Origin: Fratercula arctica
Lineage: Eukaryota; Chordata; Aves; Charadriiformes; Alcidae
Assembly (NCBI GenBank): GCA_947846985.1
Contig: CANTUZ010000004.1
Span: 81,759,659 to 81,823,658 of the forward strand
DNA: 64,000 nt
Direction of reading: 5' to 3'
The stretch's first letter is position 1; every line of letters begins with the position of its first letter. The notes under the pieces are model-generated. The model did not search any database. It had not been told where the DNA came from and saw only the letters and a list, made by a program, of their open reading frames with translations. The position numbers and the translations under genes were made by a program. Of the stretch, positions 61,881-64,000 are shown piece by piece.

Positions 61881-64000
61881 GGCTAGACGAAGAAAGACAG
61901 AAGATTATGTGGAGAGTTATTTAGCTATAGCGGTAAAATTCTGCCTGCATCCTACCCCAAATTTCCCATTTTTTATTTTCTCTCTCTTCCATTATATAAA
62001 CTCTGCCCATTATAATGAATCTTCCAAACACTGGCTATTGATCCCACACGTCATTTGCTTATGCCCCCATTTCCTAGGCATAGATCATCTTAATTTTCAA
62101 GCACCTTGGAAGCACCTCAGGCTAATAACAACCCCAAAACATAAAAGGGTTTTCATTTTCCTTCCCATGGTTCCTCTGAGGCACTTAGAATGAATCTTTC
62201 TCATCTTGTTTTACATTTGTGTCTCCTGTTAAGTGGCACAACGTTCAAGATCTCTGCTGATTTCCTGAGCACCTCAGTCCCTGCCAAACCACTGCTCTCC
62301 TACACAAGGCAGAGGTCTTAATTTTAAACACTGGTTTTATCTCTCTTAGATAGTTAGTAGACCTCTAAATTAGTCAAAAACATTGTTCTGGGGAGGTGCA
62401 TCTTCGGTTTATTTTAAGCAAATTCCTATGAGTTCTGTGTAGGTGCACTTTTGGGCCATGACTCGAGCCAGTTTTCAGCTCCTCTTCCAGAAAACCAATT
62501 TAATAAAAAACCTACAGCTGCAGCCTGAAATCACTGGTGAAACTCGACGAGTTACTCAAGTTCCCAAAGCACAGCGAGCCTGGGAAGTCCAACGTCTTTG
62601 AAGGGTGGGCAATGCCAGTTTTACGGACATGAGACTGCATTACTAGATTTTCTTACTGAGCTAATGTTTGTTTGTTTTTTTAAATCTGCAGCATAAGCTT
62701 CCCATAATGTTAGAATCTGGTGGAGAAAGTACAGTACATCTTTGCAGAGAAAATCTTTGCAGAGACATATTTGGGATGTGAAAAAACACATCCCTGCATT
62801 TTGAGAAATATGCAATAAGCCCCCATTCCAACTCAATTCTAAAGCAGAACACAGCAAGTAACACTTTCCACCTATAAAAGGGACAAGAAATATAAAGTTA
62901 CCTGCGCAATAATGAAGAATGCACATTTTACAAGAAAAAAATTAAATGCACTGCTTTTACAATTAAGGTTTTGGGAAATAATCTGTATTGCAGAATTTCC
63001 CCACCCTGCCCCACAAATGACGGTGATTTCCCACTTGTGGTCCATAGCCGGGGGTAAAAAACCCTCCCTTCTCCCGATTTTGATCCCACTGCACCTCTCA
63101 GCCCTCCCCACATCACCCCCCACTGAAACACCATGGGACACCATGCTCTGCCCAGCCCTGGCAGGGGCGGCTCAGGGGGACGCCCCACGTCCAGGCTGCC
63201 CGCGCCCACTGCGCCCTGGGGAAACTGAGCCCTCCTCTGCTCCTCGGACACCCCCTGCAAAGCCCATCTCCAGCTACGGACACCAAAACCACCTCGAAGC
63301 ACGGGGAAGTGAAGCAAGCCAGCCCCACTAAGAACCTCCCCGTGGCTTTGGCAGGAGCTCCAAGAGCATCACCAAGCTCCAGCCTCCACACCAGAACATC
63401 CCCAACTACTCAGTCCCTCGGGCTGCCAAGGAAGAGAGAGGCTTTTTGTCCAAGTCTGGTGTAGCAGCACAGGTCTGGTGGCTGGGGGGGACAGAAGGGG
63501 TGAGGGCACGGACACCTCAGGTGCCATCAGCAGCTCCCCACCTCACCAGTGTGCCCCTTCCCATCACAAGACAAGCCTGCTCTCCCAGAGCACCGGCACA
63601 CGTACGACAGAAACAAGCAAGCTCAGACAGCCTCCTCTCCAGAGGGGCCTCAGTTTGCTACATAAAAATATGAAGCATGCTTTATTCATGCATTTTCAAA
63701 GCACTGCAACATTAAAAGTCCACGGGTCGTGTTCAGACGATGCAGTTAACACAAAACTAAGAGCTTACTGCAATCAAAGTAAAATATTCCTCACTGGCAC
63801 GACTTCAACAATTGACCTAAGCTGGGATCATTTTAAAAGTTTAAAATGCATCATTAATCCAAGGTATATTCCAAAGCAGCTTTACTAACGTGCTATCATA
63901 AATTAGAATAGAGAAGCAAGGTTGCAGTTAGCGTGCATTTAAAAAAATAACACCAATATATGCCAGAGATGCAGATTAGAGCAACATGAAACAGAAAGGA
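61881..64000. other. Single-copy stretch, no gene seen
   Basis: A short duplication of atctttgcagaga occurs at 62738-62765 with a 15-base period. The section 63000-63620 is GC-rich with CpG clustering at about 63170-63310 and open frames on both strands, none recognisable. The last 350 bases return to AT-rich sequence. Confidence 0.4.

Noticed and set aside
62912..63391. Overlapping Pro/Gly-rich frames near the right end
   Set aside because: The amino-acid bias follows from GC-rich composition on both strands; no motif or repeat family.

Overview
The window looks like nuclear DNA from a bird. The main evidence is eight copies of the avian-type CR1 LINE, seven of them short and relatively young, 5'-truncated and several with remnants of the (ATTCTGTG)n-type 3' tail. 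There is also a much older, decayed CR1 copy of the kind shared by birds, crocodilians and turtles, and one LTR that resembles avian ERVL LTRs. I see no bacterial-style operons, no rRNA or tRNA gene, no CRISPR array, and no protein-coding exon I can recognise. The open reading frames are short, stop-rich and unfamiliar, except those that read through CR1. Base composition is AT-rich with scattered GC-rich, CpG-rich patches. The simplest reading is intergenic DNA or the inside of a very long intron.

Layout. 1-16 kb: mostly single-copy AT-rich sequence with a CR1 scrap (400-512), two CpG-dense patches (about 2671-2960 and 10990-11225), a 17-G tract (13461-13477) and a 77-bp imperfect tandem duplication (from 15863). 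16-31 kb: CR1 copies at 16080 and 25769, a CpG-dense patch at 22785-23085 and a 3 x 20-bp minisatellite at 29061-29120. 31-32 kb: an ERVL-like LTR followed by a 36-T run. 38-45 kb: two almost identical CR1 copies in opposite orientation (38109-38457 and 44547-45035). 47.9 kb: a 20-bp-stem, 3-nt-loop hairpin. 50.8-53.7 kb: two closely similar CR1 copies in direct orientation that keep the end of the ORF2 reading frame. 59-62 kb: a small plus-strand CR1 remnant, two strong palindromes and the ancient CR1 fossil (about 61118-61880).

No genes were found that work together, and I do not see evidence for a new biological system. The more interesting signals concern mobile-element history: three CR1 copies with nearly identical bodies share the same apparent one-base frameshift near the end of ORF2 but carry different 3' ends. 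There are also several near-perfect palindromes, one of them touching the edge of the fossil CR1. All family assignments rest on recognising sequence by eye and from memory; no database search was run.
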